This document shows positions 15,814-22,764 of a stretch of DNA of 26,111 bases, piece after piece. The stretch is from DATGIQ01 sp035295665 (lineage in GTDB: Bacteria; Planctomycetota; Planctomycetia; Gemmatales; Gemmataceae). Position numbers and translations under genes: made by a program. Positions within the stretch are counted from its first letter, which is position 1. Each line of letters begins with the position of its first letter. The stretch is taken from NCBI GenBank assembly GCA_035295665.1, contig DATGIQ010000227.1, positions 1-26,111 on the forward strand, read 5' to 3'. Below the pieces are notes generated by a model that ran no database searches, was not told the origin of the DNA, and was given only the letters and a program-made list of their open reading frames with translations.

Positions 15814-16256
15814 TTTACGAGTGTACTACTGCTGAGGGCATGCCCTTCACGGGCCGAGCGTTACGGCCGCATCGTACAAACCAGAGGAGGCGCGGGCTCC
15901 GGCGCTAGTTCGGGCCCAGGAACGACGGCCGGTGCGCTCGGGAGCCGAAGGTAAGTTGTCCACTGATCAATCACTCTCCTCTGGACTGTTCAGCATAATC
16001 TCCTCACCACGAAGATAGGGCGGTTGTTCCAAGCTCGCCTGGATATCCGGCAAGGAACTTGCATTTTTTCGACCGGGAAACAGGGGGCTTAAGTCCTAGC
16101 GCGTTTGTCTTCCGCCATTTTTCGCCAATGCTGCCCACTTGAATGCCCTATGCCTACAATAAGTTCGCAGTACGGTTCTGTCCTAAGAGACTCAGTCAAC
16201 ACGCTTTTGTGTGAAACGTCCTTGCATGTGCCCTGAAAGAAAAGCGGACAAGGGGT
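15814..16256. other. 443-nt gap without a recognisable gene
   Basis: No convincing ORF or RNA gene is seen. The gap starts with a 12-nt palindrome AGGGCATGCCCT (15835-15846) that may act as a transcript-end hairpin but lacks a T-run. It then has a GC-rich stretch with further inverted repeats (GGCCG/CGGCC near 15852-15868 and GGCTCC/GGAGCC across about 15895-15950). The right part is AT-richer and ends at the tRNA-Leu fragment. Confidence 0.4.
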
Positions 16257-16312
16257 AGGTTCGGGACCCGGTTCCCGTTAATGTTGTGGTGGTTCGAGTC
16301 CTCTCTTCGGCA
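16257..16312 (+). pseudogene. tRNA-Leu 3' fragment, probable distal attachment site of the island
   Basis: These 56 nt align without gaps to tRNA-Leu positions 8223-8278, from the end of the 5' anticodon stem to the discriminator base. There are 7 mismatches, and the final 22 nt (T-arm and 3' acceptor strand) are identical. The 5' half of the tRNA is missing and the anticodon stem no longer pairs, so it is not a functional tRNA. A tRNA 3' fragment in direct orientation at a distance is the usual mark left when an element integrates into a tRNA gene. Confidence 0.8.
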
Positions 16313-16501
16313 TTACCTATTGAAAAAGGACCTACGGTACGAACTCTTCTCCCACCGAGGACGCCGCAGAACCCACCCCCGCTGCGACGATTGGCATCGC
16401 ACTGCGGCGGCGCTACTTGAAGGAGAGGCTTCGTATCGCTTCACTGCAGAGTAAAAGGGACACCTCGGATGTCCAGATATGCCATGCCACAAGGAGCCGC
16501 C

Positions 16502-17392
16502 ATGAAGTCCCGCGTGCTGTTTGCCGCCGCCTGGTGCGCCGTCCTCGGCCTGTGCCTTTCCCACCGGCTGGTGTCCACCGCGGCCGACGCCGAGCCTCTC
16601 AAATTGACTTTGCGGTCGCGCATCAAAGGCGATGACGGCCACTTCCGGGCTGTCGAGAAGAAAGCCAGCTGGGACCCGAAGAAGACCGCCATCATCATAT
16701 GCGATATGTGGGACGATCACTGGTGCAAGAACGCCGCCCGACGAGTCGGCGAGTTGGCCGGTCCACTGAATGAGGCGGTAAAGGCGGCCCGCGCCAGGGG
16801 CGTGTGCATCATTCACGCGCCCAGTACCGTCACGAAGTTCTATAAAGATACTCCCCAACGGAAACGAGCCAAGGACGCCCCTTTTGCCAAGACGCCTATT
16901 CCACTCTCCACGGATGAACGCTGGGGCACGGCTTGGTGCTGGCCCGACCGTAATCGTGAGCCGGCGCTGCCGATCGACGACGAGGACATGGGCTGCGACT
17001 GTGCCTCCAAGTGCAAGATCCGCGACGCGTGGACCAGACAAATTGCGACGATCGACATTGCGAACGAGGATGCCATCACAGATGATGGCCAGGAGACGTG
17101 GAACCTGCTTCAGGCGCGTGGCATCGACAACGTAGCGCTGTGTGGCGTGCACCTCAACATGTGTGTCCTCGGGCGGCCGTTCGGTATCCGTCAGCTGGTC
17201 CGGCTCGGAAAGAACGTCGCCTTGGTGCGCGACCTTACTGACACGATGTACAACCCGGAGCGAATGCCCAAGGTCAATCACTTCGCGGGAACTCAACTCG
17301 TAGTCGAGCACATCGAGAAGTACTGGTGCCCATCATTCACCAGCACCGACCTTACCGGCAAGCCGGCATTTCACTTCAAGGACGCGAAATAA
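16502..17392 (+). CDS. Secreted isochorismatase-family cysteine hydrolase
   Basis: 296 aa with a Sec signal peptide (MKSRVLFAAAWCAVLGLCLS, cleaved near residue 28). The mature part has the isochorismatase-like fold: first strand AIIICDMWDDHW (63-74) with the catalytic Asp68, and the nucleophile loop GVHLNMCVLGRPFGIRQL with Cys221. A cysteine-rich insertion DDEDMGCDCASKC (159-171) lies between, which is unusual. The family hydrolyses ester or amide bonds in small molecules (isochorismate, nicotinamide, carbamoyl compounds); the substrate here is unknown. The start at 16502 is set by AAGGAG (16491-16496) and the signal peptide; an in-frame ATG at 16469 is less likely. It begins just outside the island end and appears monocistronic. 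Confidence 0.85.
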   Translation: MKSRVLFAAAWCAVLGLCLSHRLVSTAADAEPLKLTLRSRIKGDDGHFRAVEKKASWDPKKTAIIICDMWDDHWCKNAARRVGELAGPLNEAVKAARARGVCIIHAPSTVTKFYKDTPQRKRAKDAPFAKTPIPLSTDERWGTAWCWPDRNREPALPIDDEDMGCDCASKCKIRDAWTRQIATIDIANEDAITDDGQETWNLLQARGIDNVALCGVHLNMCVLGRPFGIRQLVRLGKNVALVRDLTDTMYNPERMPKVNHFAGTQLVVEHIEKYWCPSFTSTDLTGKPAFHFKDAK

Positions 17393-17569
17393 GAAGCACT
17401 AAAGAAGGTGTCTGGAACTCTCAAATGAACGTTCCACATACGTTTTCAATGTTTCTTGGAACTAGCGGCCAAAACGTGTCGTAACTCCGCTATGCAAGCC
17501 GGACGCGCATGCGAAGGAAGGCGTTATGCTGGCCCTGCGCTGGCGCGTCAGGCTTGTCTCCCCTAACTC

Positions 17570-19195
17570 TTAGCCCAACCCCGCCGACACACGTGCCAGG
17601 GGCGCATACTTGGCGATGATTGCCTTGACCGAGCGCAGCCCGTCCACCGCGGCGCTGACGATTCCGCCCGCATAGCCCGCCCCTTCGCCTACCGGATAAA
17701 GACCCTCGATTCCCGGTGTCTCGCGGCTGACCTCATCGCGCACAATTCGGACCGGAGCGCTGCCGCGCGCCTCCGGACCCACCAATGTTGCGTGCGCCAA
17801 AAACCGACCGTGCCAGCGGCGATCCAGGATGGGAAGACTGTGATAAAGTGCATCGCGGATAACGAGTGGGACCAGCTCGGCTATGTCGGCCAGTACGACA
17901 CCCCGGACATAACTGCACGGGGGTAAATCGTGGCCCTGGCGTTGCCCCAAGAAATCGGTAGCCAACTGGATGGGACATAGGTAGTCGCCGCGGCCCTTGG
18001 CAAAGGCCTTCTGCTCGTAGACCGCTTGCAGATCGATACCGGCCAAGACATCGGAACCGCCGAAATCCTCGGGCTCCAAGGTCACCATCAAGCCGCTGTT
18101 GGCGAAGGGAGAATTCCGCCGCGATAAGCTCATGCCGTTGGTTGAGAAATACCCCGGCTCCGATATGCTGGGAATGATGTGTCCGCCTGCACACATGCAA
18201 AAGGTAAATACGTTGCGCGGGCCATGGGCCACCAGCGAGTAGTCCGCCGCGCCCAGGAGATCTTCGAGCCGGGAATGCCCGTACTGGACTCGGTTGACGG
18301 TTTCCTGCGGTTGCTCGATGCGCACTCCCATCTGGAAGGGTTTGCGGACCATGGGGACACCTTTGCGGTGGAGCATCCGATACGTGTCCCGCGCACTGTG
18401 TCCGGTGGCCAGGATGGCGACCGACGTCGTGATGTAACCCGAGGACGTAGACAAGCCCTGGAGCTGCTGATCCACAATATCCAACTCCTCCACCCGGCAG
18501 CCAAACCGCACTTCTCCGCCCATCGCTTCGATCCGCTGGCGGAAAGCCTTCACCACGGCCGGCAATCGGTTGCTGCCCAAGTGTGGCCGATATTCGTAAA
18601 CGATCGAGGGTTTGCCTTTGCAAGCCGCGAACAGCTCCAAGATCCGTCGGACATCGGGTCCCGAGCTTCGACAAGTTAGCTTGCCATCGCTGAATGTACC
18701 CGCGCCCCCCTCCCCGAACAGGTAGTTGCTCTCCGGATCCAATGGACCGCCCGCATCAAACGCGTGCACATCCCGAATCCGATCGCGCACCGCCCGGCCG
18801 CGTTCCAGGACGAGCGGCTGATATCCCTGTTCCGCCAAGAAATAACCGGCCGCCAGCCCCGCGGGACCGGAGCCAATCACCACCGGTCGATGTGCGAGGG
18901 AACGGGAGCCGGGCGCCGGAAGGCAGAACGGGGCCTCCCGGGATAGCTCGATCCGCGGTTGTCCCCGTCGATTGCGGAACGCACGGATCAGGCCGGCTTC
19001 ATCTTCGCCGAGGGCTACCTCGACGGTGTAGACAAAGGACAACGCCCGTTTGTCCCGTGTGTCAAGGCTTTTGCGGAGGATTCGCCAGCTCCGAATCGCC
19101 GACGGTGCCACGCGCAAGGTACGAGCCAACTCATCGACCAGACCGACTTCCGGTTCATCGAGGGGCCAGCGGAGATTGGAAAGTCGCAAGGGCAT
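17570..19195 (-). CDS. FAD-dependent dehydrogenase (COG2509 type)
   Basis: 541 aa. An N-terminal domain of about 100 residues with a basic core (SWRILRKSLDTRDKR at 36-50) precedes the dinucleotide-binding motif VVIGSGPAGLAAGYFL (105-120) and its partner acid LVLERG (Glu131). A second FAD motif, YPVGEGAGYAGGIVSAAVDG, lies near the C-terminus. The middle has LFGEGGAGTFSDGKLT and CMCAGGHIIPS, both characteristic of this COG2509 group of predicted cytoplasmic FAD dehydrogenases. The substrate and physiological role are not known for the family. Start ATG 19195; the upstream ribosome site is weak. It lies 45 nt downstream of the Rrf2 regulator on the same strand, so co-transcription and control by that regulator are likely. 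Confidence 0.88.
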   Translation of the reverse strand: MPLRLSNLRWPLDEPEVGLVDELARTLRVAPSAIRSWRILRKSLDTRDKRALSFVYTVEVALGEDEAGLIRAFRNRRGQPRIELSREAPFCLPAPGSRSLAHRPVVIGSGPAGLAAGYFLAEQGYQPLVLERGRAVRDRIRDVHAFDAGGPLDPESNYLFGEGGAGTFSDGKLTCRSSGPDVRRILELFAACKGKPSIVYEYRPHLGSNRLPAVVKAFRQRIEAMGGEVRFGCRVEELDIVDQQLQGLSTSSGYITTSVAILATGHSARDTYRMLHRKGVPMVRKPFQMGVRIEQPQETVNRVQYGHSRLEDLLGAADYSLVAHGPRNVFTFCMCAGGHIIPSISEPGYFSTNGMSLSRRNSPFANSGLMVTLEPEDFGGSDVLAGIDLQAVYEQKAFAKGRGDYLCPIQLATDFLGQRQGHDLPPCSYVRGVVLADIAELVPLVIRDALYHSLPILDRRWHGRFLAHATLVGPEARGSAPVRIVRDEVSRETPGIEGLYPVGEGAGYAGGIVSAAVDGLRSVKAIIAKYAPLARVSAGLG

Positions 19196-19240
19196 GGCTC
19201 AGCCCACCGCGCGTTTGGGCAAATCCGCGCGCAAGGAGCA

Positions 19241-19642
19241 TCAGCCTTTGGCGGCCAACTCCGAGATCCGGATCCTCTGGAAGTTCTTCCGGATCTGCTC
19301 GGAAGATTGGTTGCAAATCGTTTCCAGTTTTCGATCGAGCTGGCCGTCCCCTTCCACATGCGCCAGCGGAGCCTGGCCACGGATGGGTCCGTCCACGGCT
19401 TCCACGACCTCTAGCATGGTAACATCGGAGGGGGACCGAGCCAGTCGGTAGCCGCCATTTGGCCCTTTGACGGAGTGCAATACTCGTGCCGAAACGAGAG
19501 GTTTGAGCACCTTCAGCAAGAATCGTTCCGGAATTCCTTGGGCCTTGGCAATGTGATGGGAAGCCACCGGCTTGGTTTGCTTTTGGCCCGCCATATAGAC
19601 CACGGCATGGAGAGCATAGCTACTGGCGCGAGTCAGTTTCAT
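19241..19642 (-). CDS. Rrf2 family transcriptional regulator
   Basis: 133 aa. The N-terminal winged-helix region (MKLTRASSYALHAVVYMAG, then ASHHIAKAQGIPERFLLKVL and the wing GPNGGYRLARSP) is typical of Rrf2 proteins, which bind DNA as dimers. The three cysteines that hold a [2Fe-2S] cluster in IscR or NsrR are absent: only one Cys (ICNQ) is visible, so it is not a classical iron-sulfur sensor. It precedes the FAD dehydrogenase gene and probably controls it and itself. Start ATG 19642 is the first in frame with the conserved MKLT beginning. Confidence 0.9.
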   Translation of the reverse strand: MKLTRASSYALHAVVYMAGQKQTKPVASHHIAKAQGIPERFLLKVLKPLVSARVLHSVKGPNGGYRLARSPSDVTMLEVVEAVDGPIRGQAPLAHVEGDGQLDRKLETICNQSSEQIRKNFQRIRISELAAKG

Positions 19643-19656
19643 ATGTCATCGCCGTG

Positions 19657-19672
19657 CCTCGCTCAGGCGAGG
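19657..19672. promoter_or_regulatory. Inverted repeat just upstream of the Rrf2 gene, possible operator
   Basis: CCTCGC (19657-19662) and GCGAGG (19667-19672) around TCAG, 15 nt before the rrf2 start. A second dyad, TCCGA-N10-TCGGA, lies at 19704-19723. Either could be a site for the regulator itself. Confidence 0.3.
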
Positions 19673-19738
19673 TTTGACGCTCCTTTCGAAAACGAGGGAT
19701 CCGTCCGATCTGCCAAATTCGGATAACTCATGAGATGA

Positions 19739-19766
19739 TTTATAGGGGGCGAAAACGAATTGGCAA
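19739..19766 (-). promoter_or_regulatory. Candidate promoter of the rrf2/FAD dehydrogenase unit
   Basis: On the minus strand TTGCCA (19766-19761), a 16-nt spacer and TATAAA (19744-19739). Transcription would start near 19732, about 90 nt before the Rrf2 ATG, so both inverted repeats downstream would lie in the leader. Confidence 0.4.
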
Positions 19767-19876
19767 TCGGCGGACCAGTTTTGCAGCGGGCGGCATGGAG
19801 GGTGCATTTAGAGTGCCTGGGTTGTCATGCAGACCCGTAAAACCGTCAAAACCTGCCCAGTTTCTTGCCCCGTCAG

Positions 19877-19904
19877 TTGTTCTTCTCGCGGCATAAGCTA
19901 TACT
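19877..19904 (+). promoter_or_regulatory. Candidate promoter of the Arg/Asp-repeat protein gene
   Basis: TTGTTC at 19877-19882, a 16-nt spacer and TATACT at 19899-19904 (five of six matches in the -10 box). It gives a leader of about 100 nt before ATG 20010. Confidence 0.4.
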
Positions 19905-20009
19905 CCGGCTGGACAGCACGGTAGGTTAACGCCACGCCGGAAGGGACTCGAGCGCTGCTCCATGCGAGGTCGCTGGAGTCCTTTTGCAGGCCCAATGAGG
20001 TACATCCCG

Positions 20010-20381
20010 ATGAGCAACGAGGCAAGCGGAATGTCACAAGTCCTGGTTACGGACCGCCGGGCGGGCGACCGCCGCAGCACGGACCGCAGGCAGCAGAATC
20101 TTCCCGTCGATATTGATCGCCGCAAGGGACAAGATCGACGCAACCAGGGGGAACGGCGGCGCCAGGTTGATCCAACTACCTGCGAGCGCGATTACACGGA
20201 CGAAGAAATCATCTTCATGAAGGCCATGGATCAGTACAAACGCGATAATCGCCGGCCGTTTCCCACCTGGAGCGAAGTTTTGGAAGTCCTTCATGCCTTG
20301 GGCTATCGGAAAGTTGCCGAACCAACCGCCCTGCCGGGCCTTTCGGCGTCGGCCGGGCGTGGCTTGCCACCCAAAGGGTAA
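20010..20381 (+). CDS. Small protein with tandem Asp-Arg-Arg motifs, unknown function
   Basis: 123 aa. Residues about 15-55 contain a run of DRR/ERR triplets about every 5 residues (DRRAGDRRSTDRRQ, then DIDRRKGQDRRNQGERRR), giving a very charged, probably extended or helical segment. This is followed by an ordered part, DYTDEEIIFMKAMDQYKRDN and RRPFPTWSEVLEVLHALGYR, that looks like a small helical domain. Repeated R/K-rich DRR segments are common at the start of PilZ-type proteins, but no PilZ domain follows. The charged run could bind nucleic acid or acidic lipid. I chose ATG 20010 (AGG upstream); ATG 20031 is possible. It appears to be a planctomycete-type hypothetical protein. Confidence 0.65.
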   Translation: MSNEASGMSQVLVTDRRAGDRRSTDRRQQNLPVDIDRRKGQDRRNQGERRRQVDPTTCERDYTDEEIIFMKAMDQYKRDNRRPFPTWSEVLEVLHALGYRKVAEPTALPGLSASAGRGLPPKG

Positions 20382-20469
20382 CGGCAAACGTGCGCCGGCG
20401 GCACCTCCCCTCGCTGTTGTGGTGAATGCTCTGGTCCAGATCGGCGTTCGTGCTGCGTCGCGCCCAAAC

Positions 20470-20498
20470 TTGCCAAATTGAGGTAAAGCGAGTATATT
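20470..20498 (+). promoter_or_regulatory. Candidate promoter of lpxB
   Basis: TTGCCA at 20470-20475, 17 nt, then TATATT at 20493-20498: a good sigma-70 promoter with a start near 20505 and a leader of about 27 nt before ATG 20532. Confidence 0.55.
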
Positions 20499-20531
20499 CG
20501 GCCCGACTTCAAGCTATCGGAAAGGATGCCG

Positions 20532-21698
20532 ATGCGTATTTTCATCAGTGCGGGCGAACCGAGCGGCGATCTTCACGGGGCCAATCTTGTTCGGGCCCTT
20601 CGCCGGCTGAAGCCGGATATTGAGTGCGTCGGCTTCGGCGGCGAACGGATGCGGTCCGAAGGATGCCGGCTCCTCTACCCGCTCACCGAACTGGCGGTGA
20701 TGTGGTTTGCGCGCGTCCTCGCCAACGGTCATGTTTTTCTTCGCCTGCTTTCCGAGGCCGACCGCTTCTTTGCCCATCACCGTCCCGATGCGGTGGTGCT
20801 CATAGATTACCCCGGATTCCATTGGTGGCTGGCCCGGCGGGCCCACTTTCATGGCATTCCGGTGTCTTATTTCGTGCCACCCCAACTCTGGGGCTGGGCC
20901 GGCTGGCGCGTTCGAAAGATGCGGCGGTGGGTTGATCAGGTATTGTGCGCCCTGCCGTTCGAGGAGAGTTGGTACCGGCAGCGCGGTGTCCGGGCCGACT
21001 ATATCGGGCATCCGTATTTCGATGAATTGCTCGCGCAGCACGTGGATCCGACGTTCCTTTCAGCCCAGCGAGCGCGCGGCGAAACGGTCATCGCCCTGCT
21101 GCCCGGCTCGCGCTCCCAGGAAGTCACGCGAAATCTGTCCACCCTGATCCGCGCGGCGATGCGCATCCACGCCATTCAGTCCCAGACGCGTTTTCTGGTT
21201 GCGTGCTTCAAGCCGGCCCATCAACAAGCGGTCGAAGCCTATCTGAAAGGCCGTGGCCTGTCTTACATCGAGCCACACACCGGACGAACGCCGGAGATCA
21301 TCCACCTCGCTCATTCGTGCATCGCGGTTTCCGGATCGGTAGGGCTGGAACTCCTCTATCATGGCAAGCCTTCGGTCATTGTCTACCGCATTCGTCCGCT
21401 CGATTTGTTCCTGTGCCGCTTTTTCAAGGCCACCCGGTACATCAGCCTCGTGAATCTGCTGGCGGACAAGGAACTGTATCCGGAGTACTTAACGGACCGC
21501 TGTGAAGCGGAAGGCATTGCGGGCCACGTGCTACGCTGGTTGAACGACCGAACTGCCTACGAGGGAGTGCGCGGAGAGTTGGCAAAGTTACGGGTTCGCG
21601 TGGCCGAACCGGGAGCATGCGAGCGGGCCGCACGGCACGTGTTGCAGCTTCCAGGGCTCAGCGCGCTGGCTTGCCCGCCCGGCAAAATCGCCGTTTAG
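20532..21698 (+). CDS. lpxB: Lipid-A-disaccharide synthase
   Basis: 388 aa. LpxB joins UDP-2,3-diacylglucosamine and lipid X into the lipid A disaccharide at the inner face of the inner membrane. Diagnostic segments are IFISAGEPSGDLHGA (3-17), DYPGFHWWLARRA, YFVPPQLWGWAGWRV, IALLPGSRSQEV and the late SGSVGLELLYHGKPSVIVYR. Length is normal for the family. ATG 20532 is preferred to the in-frame ATG 20526 because GGAAAGG then has a 6-nt spacing. It overlaps the convergent outer-membrane protein gene by 4 nt at the 3' ends. lpxI, the enzyme giving its substrate by one route, is encoded 4 kb away on the opposite strand, so this organism makes lipid A-type molecules. Confidence 0.96.
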   Translation: MRIFISAGEPSGDLHGANLVRALRRLKPDIECVGFGGERMRSEGCRLLYPLTELAVMWFARVLANGHVFLRLLSEADRFFAHHRPDAVVLIDYPGFHWWLARRAHFHGIPVSYFVPPQLWGWAGWRVRKMRRWVDQVLCALPFEESWYRQRGVRADYIGHPYFDELLAQHVDPTFLSAQRARGETVIALLPGSRSQEVTRNLSTLIRAAMRIHAIQSQTRFLVACFKPAHQQAVEAYLKGRGLSYIEPHTGRTPEIIHLAHSCIAVSGSVGLELLYHGKPSVIVYRIRPLDLFLCRFFKATRYISLVNLLADKELYPEYLTDRCEAEGIAGHVLRWLNDRTAYEGVRGELAKLRVRVAEPGACERAARHVLQLPGLSALACPPGKIAV

Positions 21699-22564
21699 AA
21701 TCGGACACCGAGCGTGAACAGGATGTTGACGTCCTGGAAATCGCTGTCGTTTTGATGCTGGAGGATGTCGGACCAGTTGTAGCCCCATTCCGCTCGGATC
21801 CCGGCGAAGAACGTGCAGCAGCATCCACATGGAATATCGACATCGCTGCTCAAGACAGCGAACATTCCGCCGATGACATCGTGGCGGTGCGTGACTTCAT
21901 TCAGCTCGAGTTTTTCGCTCCCGAGCCGGCCGCCCGCGGCCAGACCGATCCGCCAGCATTGGATCCACGCATCCTGTCCGCCCCGAAAATACCAGTCGCG
22001 GCCAAATGCGGCATTCACGTAAGTGCGGTTCAATTCCCGGATGGTCACGTTCCGGGTTGCGAAGCCCGTGAGGGTTCCGGTCGCGCTCAACTGTCCGAGG
22101 CTCAACGGAACGGAAATGTCGGACCGCTGGCCGTGATTGAGCACGTTGCTGACGCTCAGGTCGATGTTCCAGTCCCGATCCATCGCCGGGTTGAAGAACA
22201 AGGTACGGCCGCCGCCCTGCATGACCCAGCCCGTTTCCAGGACATGGCCGAAGATTTTGCCTTCTGCGGGGATTTCCACGCCGGAGAGCACGTAGATTTC
22301 CGAACCGATTGGTCCATTCGCTCCGACGTTCCCGCAGCATTCGGGATTCTGGTACGTCATCCAGCGCGAAAGTCCGGGGCCGGCCACTTGCATCGACGGC
22401 ACCGCCTCCTGGGCAGCAGGAGCGGGCACGCGCGACGGATCTAACTGGATTCCCGGAGGTGGCCCGAGATCCCCACCGGGGACGCGGTAATCCTGAGCTT
22501 GGGCCAGACAGACGCCGAGGACGGCCAAAACCAGGGTACACGGGAAGATCAGCTTTGTGCTCAT
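21695..22564 (-). CDS. Planctomycete outer-membrane beta-barrel protein (BBP7-like)
   Basis: 289 aa with signal peptide MSTKLIFPCTLVLAVLGVCL and cleavage near AQA-QD. The mature chain has alternating beta-strand segments. GHVLETGWVMQGGGRTLFFN and DWNIDLSVSNVLNHG resemble the BBP7 family of planctomycete outer-membrane proteins, and the chain ends in LGVRF with a terminal Phe, the usual barrel-assembly signal. Odd features are a CGCCC cluster (about 246-250) and a CC pair (PECCGN), rare in barrel proteins. The start at 22564 is fixed by the signal peptide and GGGGGAG upstream; the same frame is open to 22852, but that part overlaps the next gene and is not credible. Role: structural or transport, unknown. 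Confidence 0.8.
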   Translation of the reverse strand: MSTKLIFPCTLVLAVLGVCLAQAQDYRVPGGDLGPPPGIQLDPSRVPAPAAQEAVPSMQVAGPGLSRWMTYQNPECCGNVGANGPIGSEIYVLSGVEIPAEGKIFGHVLETGWVMQGGGRTLFFNPAMDRDWNIDLSVSNVLNHGQRSDISVPLSLGQLSATGTLTGFATRNVTIRELNRTYVNAAFGRDWYFRGGQDAWIQCWRIGLAAGGRLGSEKLELNEVTHRHDVIGGMFAVLSSDVDIPCGCCCTFFAGIRAEWGYNWSDILQHQNDSDFQDVNILFTLGVRF

Positions 22565-22764
22565 GCGCTCCCCCATTTTCAGGACCGCTCCGCCGACGCG
22601 CTCATCCAAGGTACGGAGACACTGCCTGACCATGGACCACCTTATTCTTCGGACGGAAAGAGTGCTGAAGTTAACCGGAATATGGATTGGCATGACTATG
22701 ACGGCTAGGTCGGATCTGCGCCCCATGATCGATAGAATGCCCATCCAGTCAGTTTGTGTGGATT

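Larger units (their letters stand above)
8223..16312. mobile_element. Probable decayed tRNA-Leu-integrated genomic island
   Basis: The segment is bounded by the tRNA-Leu 3' part (8223-8278) and by a 56-nt copy of it in the same orientation (16257-16312). The two align without gaps with 7 mismatches, and the last 22 nt are identical. A broken tyrosine-integrase gene starts 170 nt after the tRNA, which is the classical layout of an integrative element. The interior holds accessory genes: two sigma-factor fusions, small orphan ORFs and gene remnants. Boundaries are inferred from the repeats. The absence of an intact integrase suggests the island is fixed. An alternative is an old tandem tRNA duplication whose second copy decayed. 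Confidence 0.6.
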
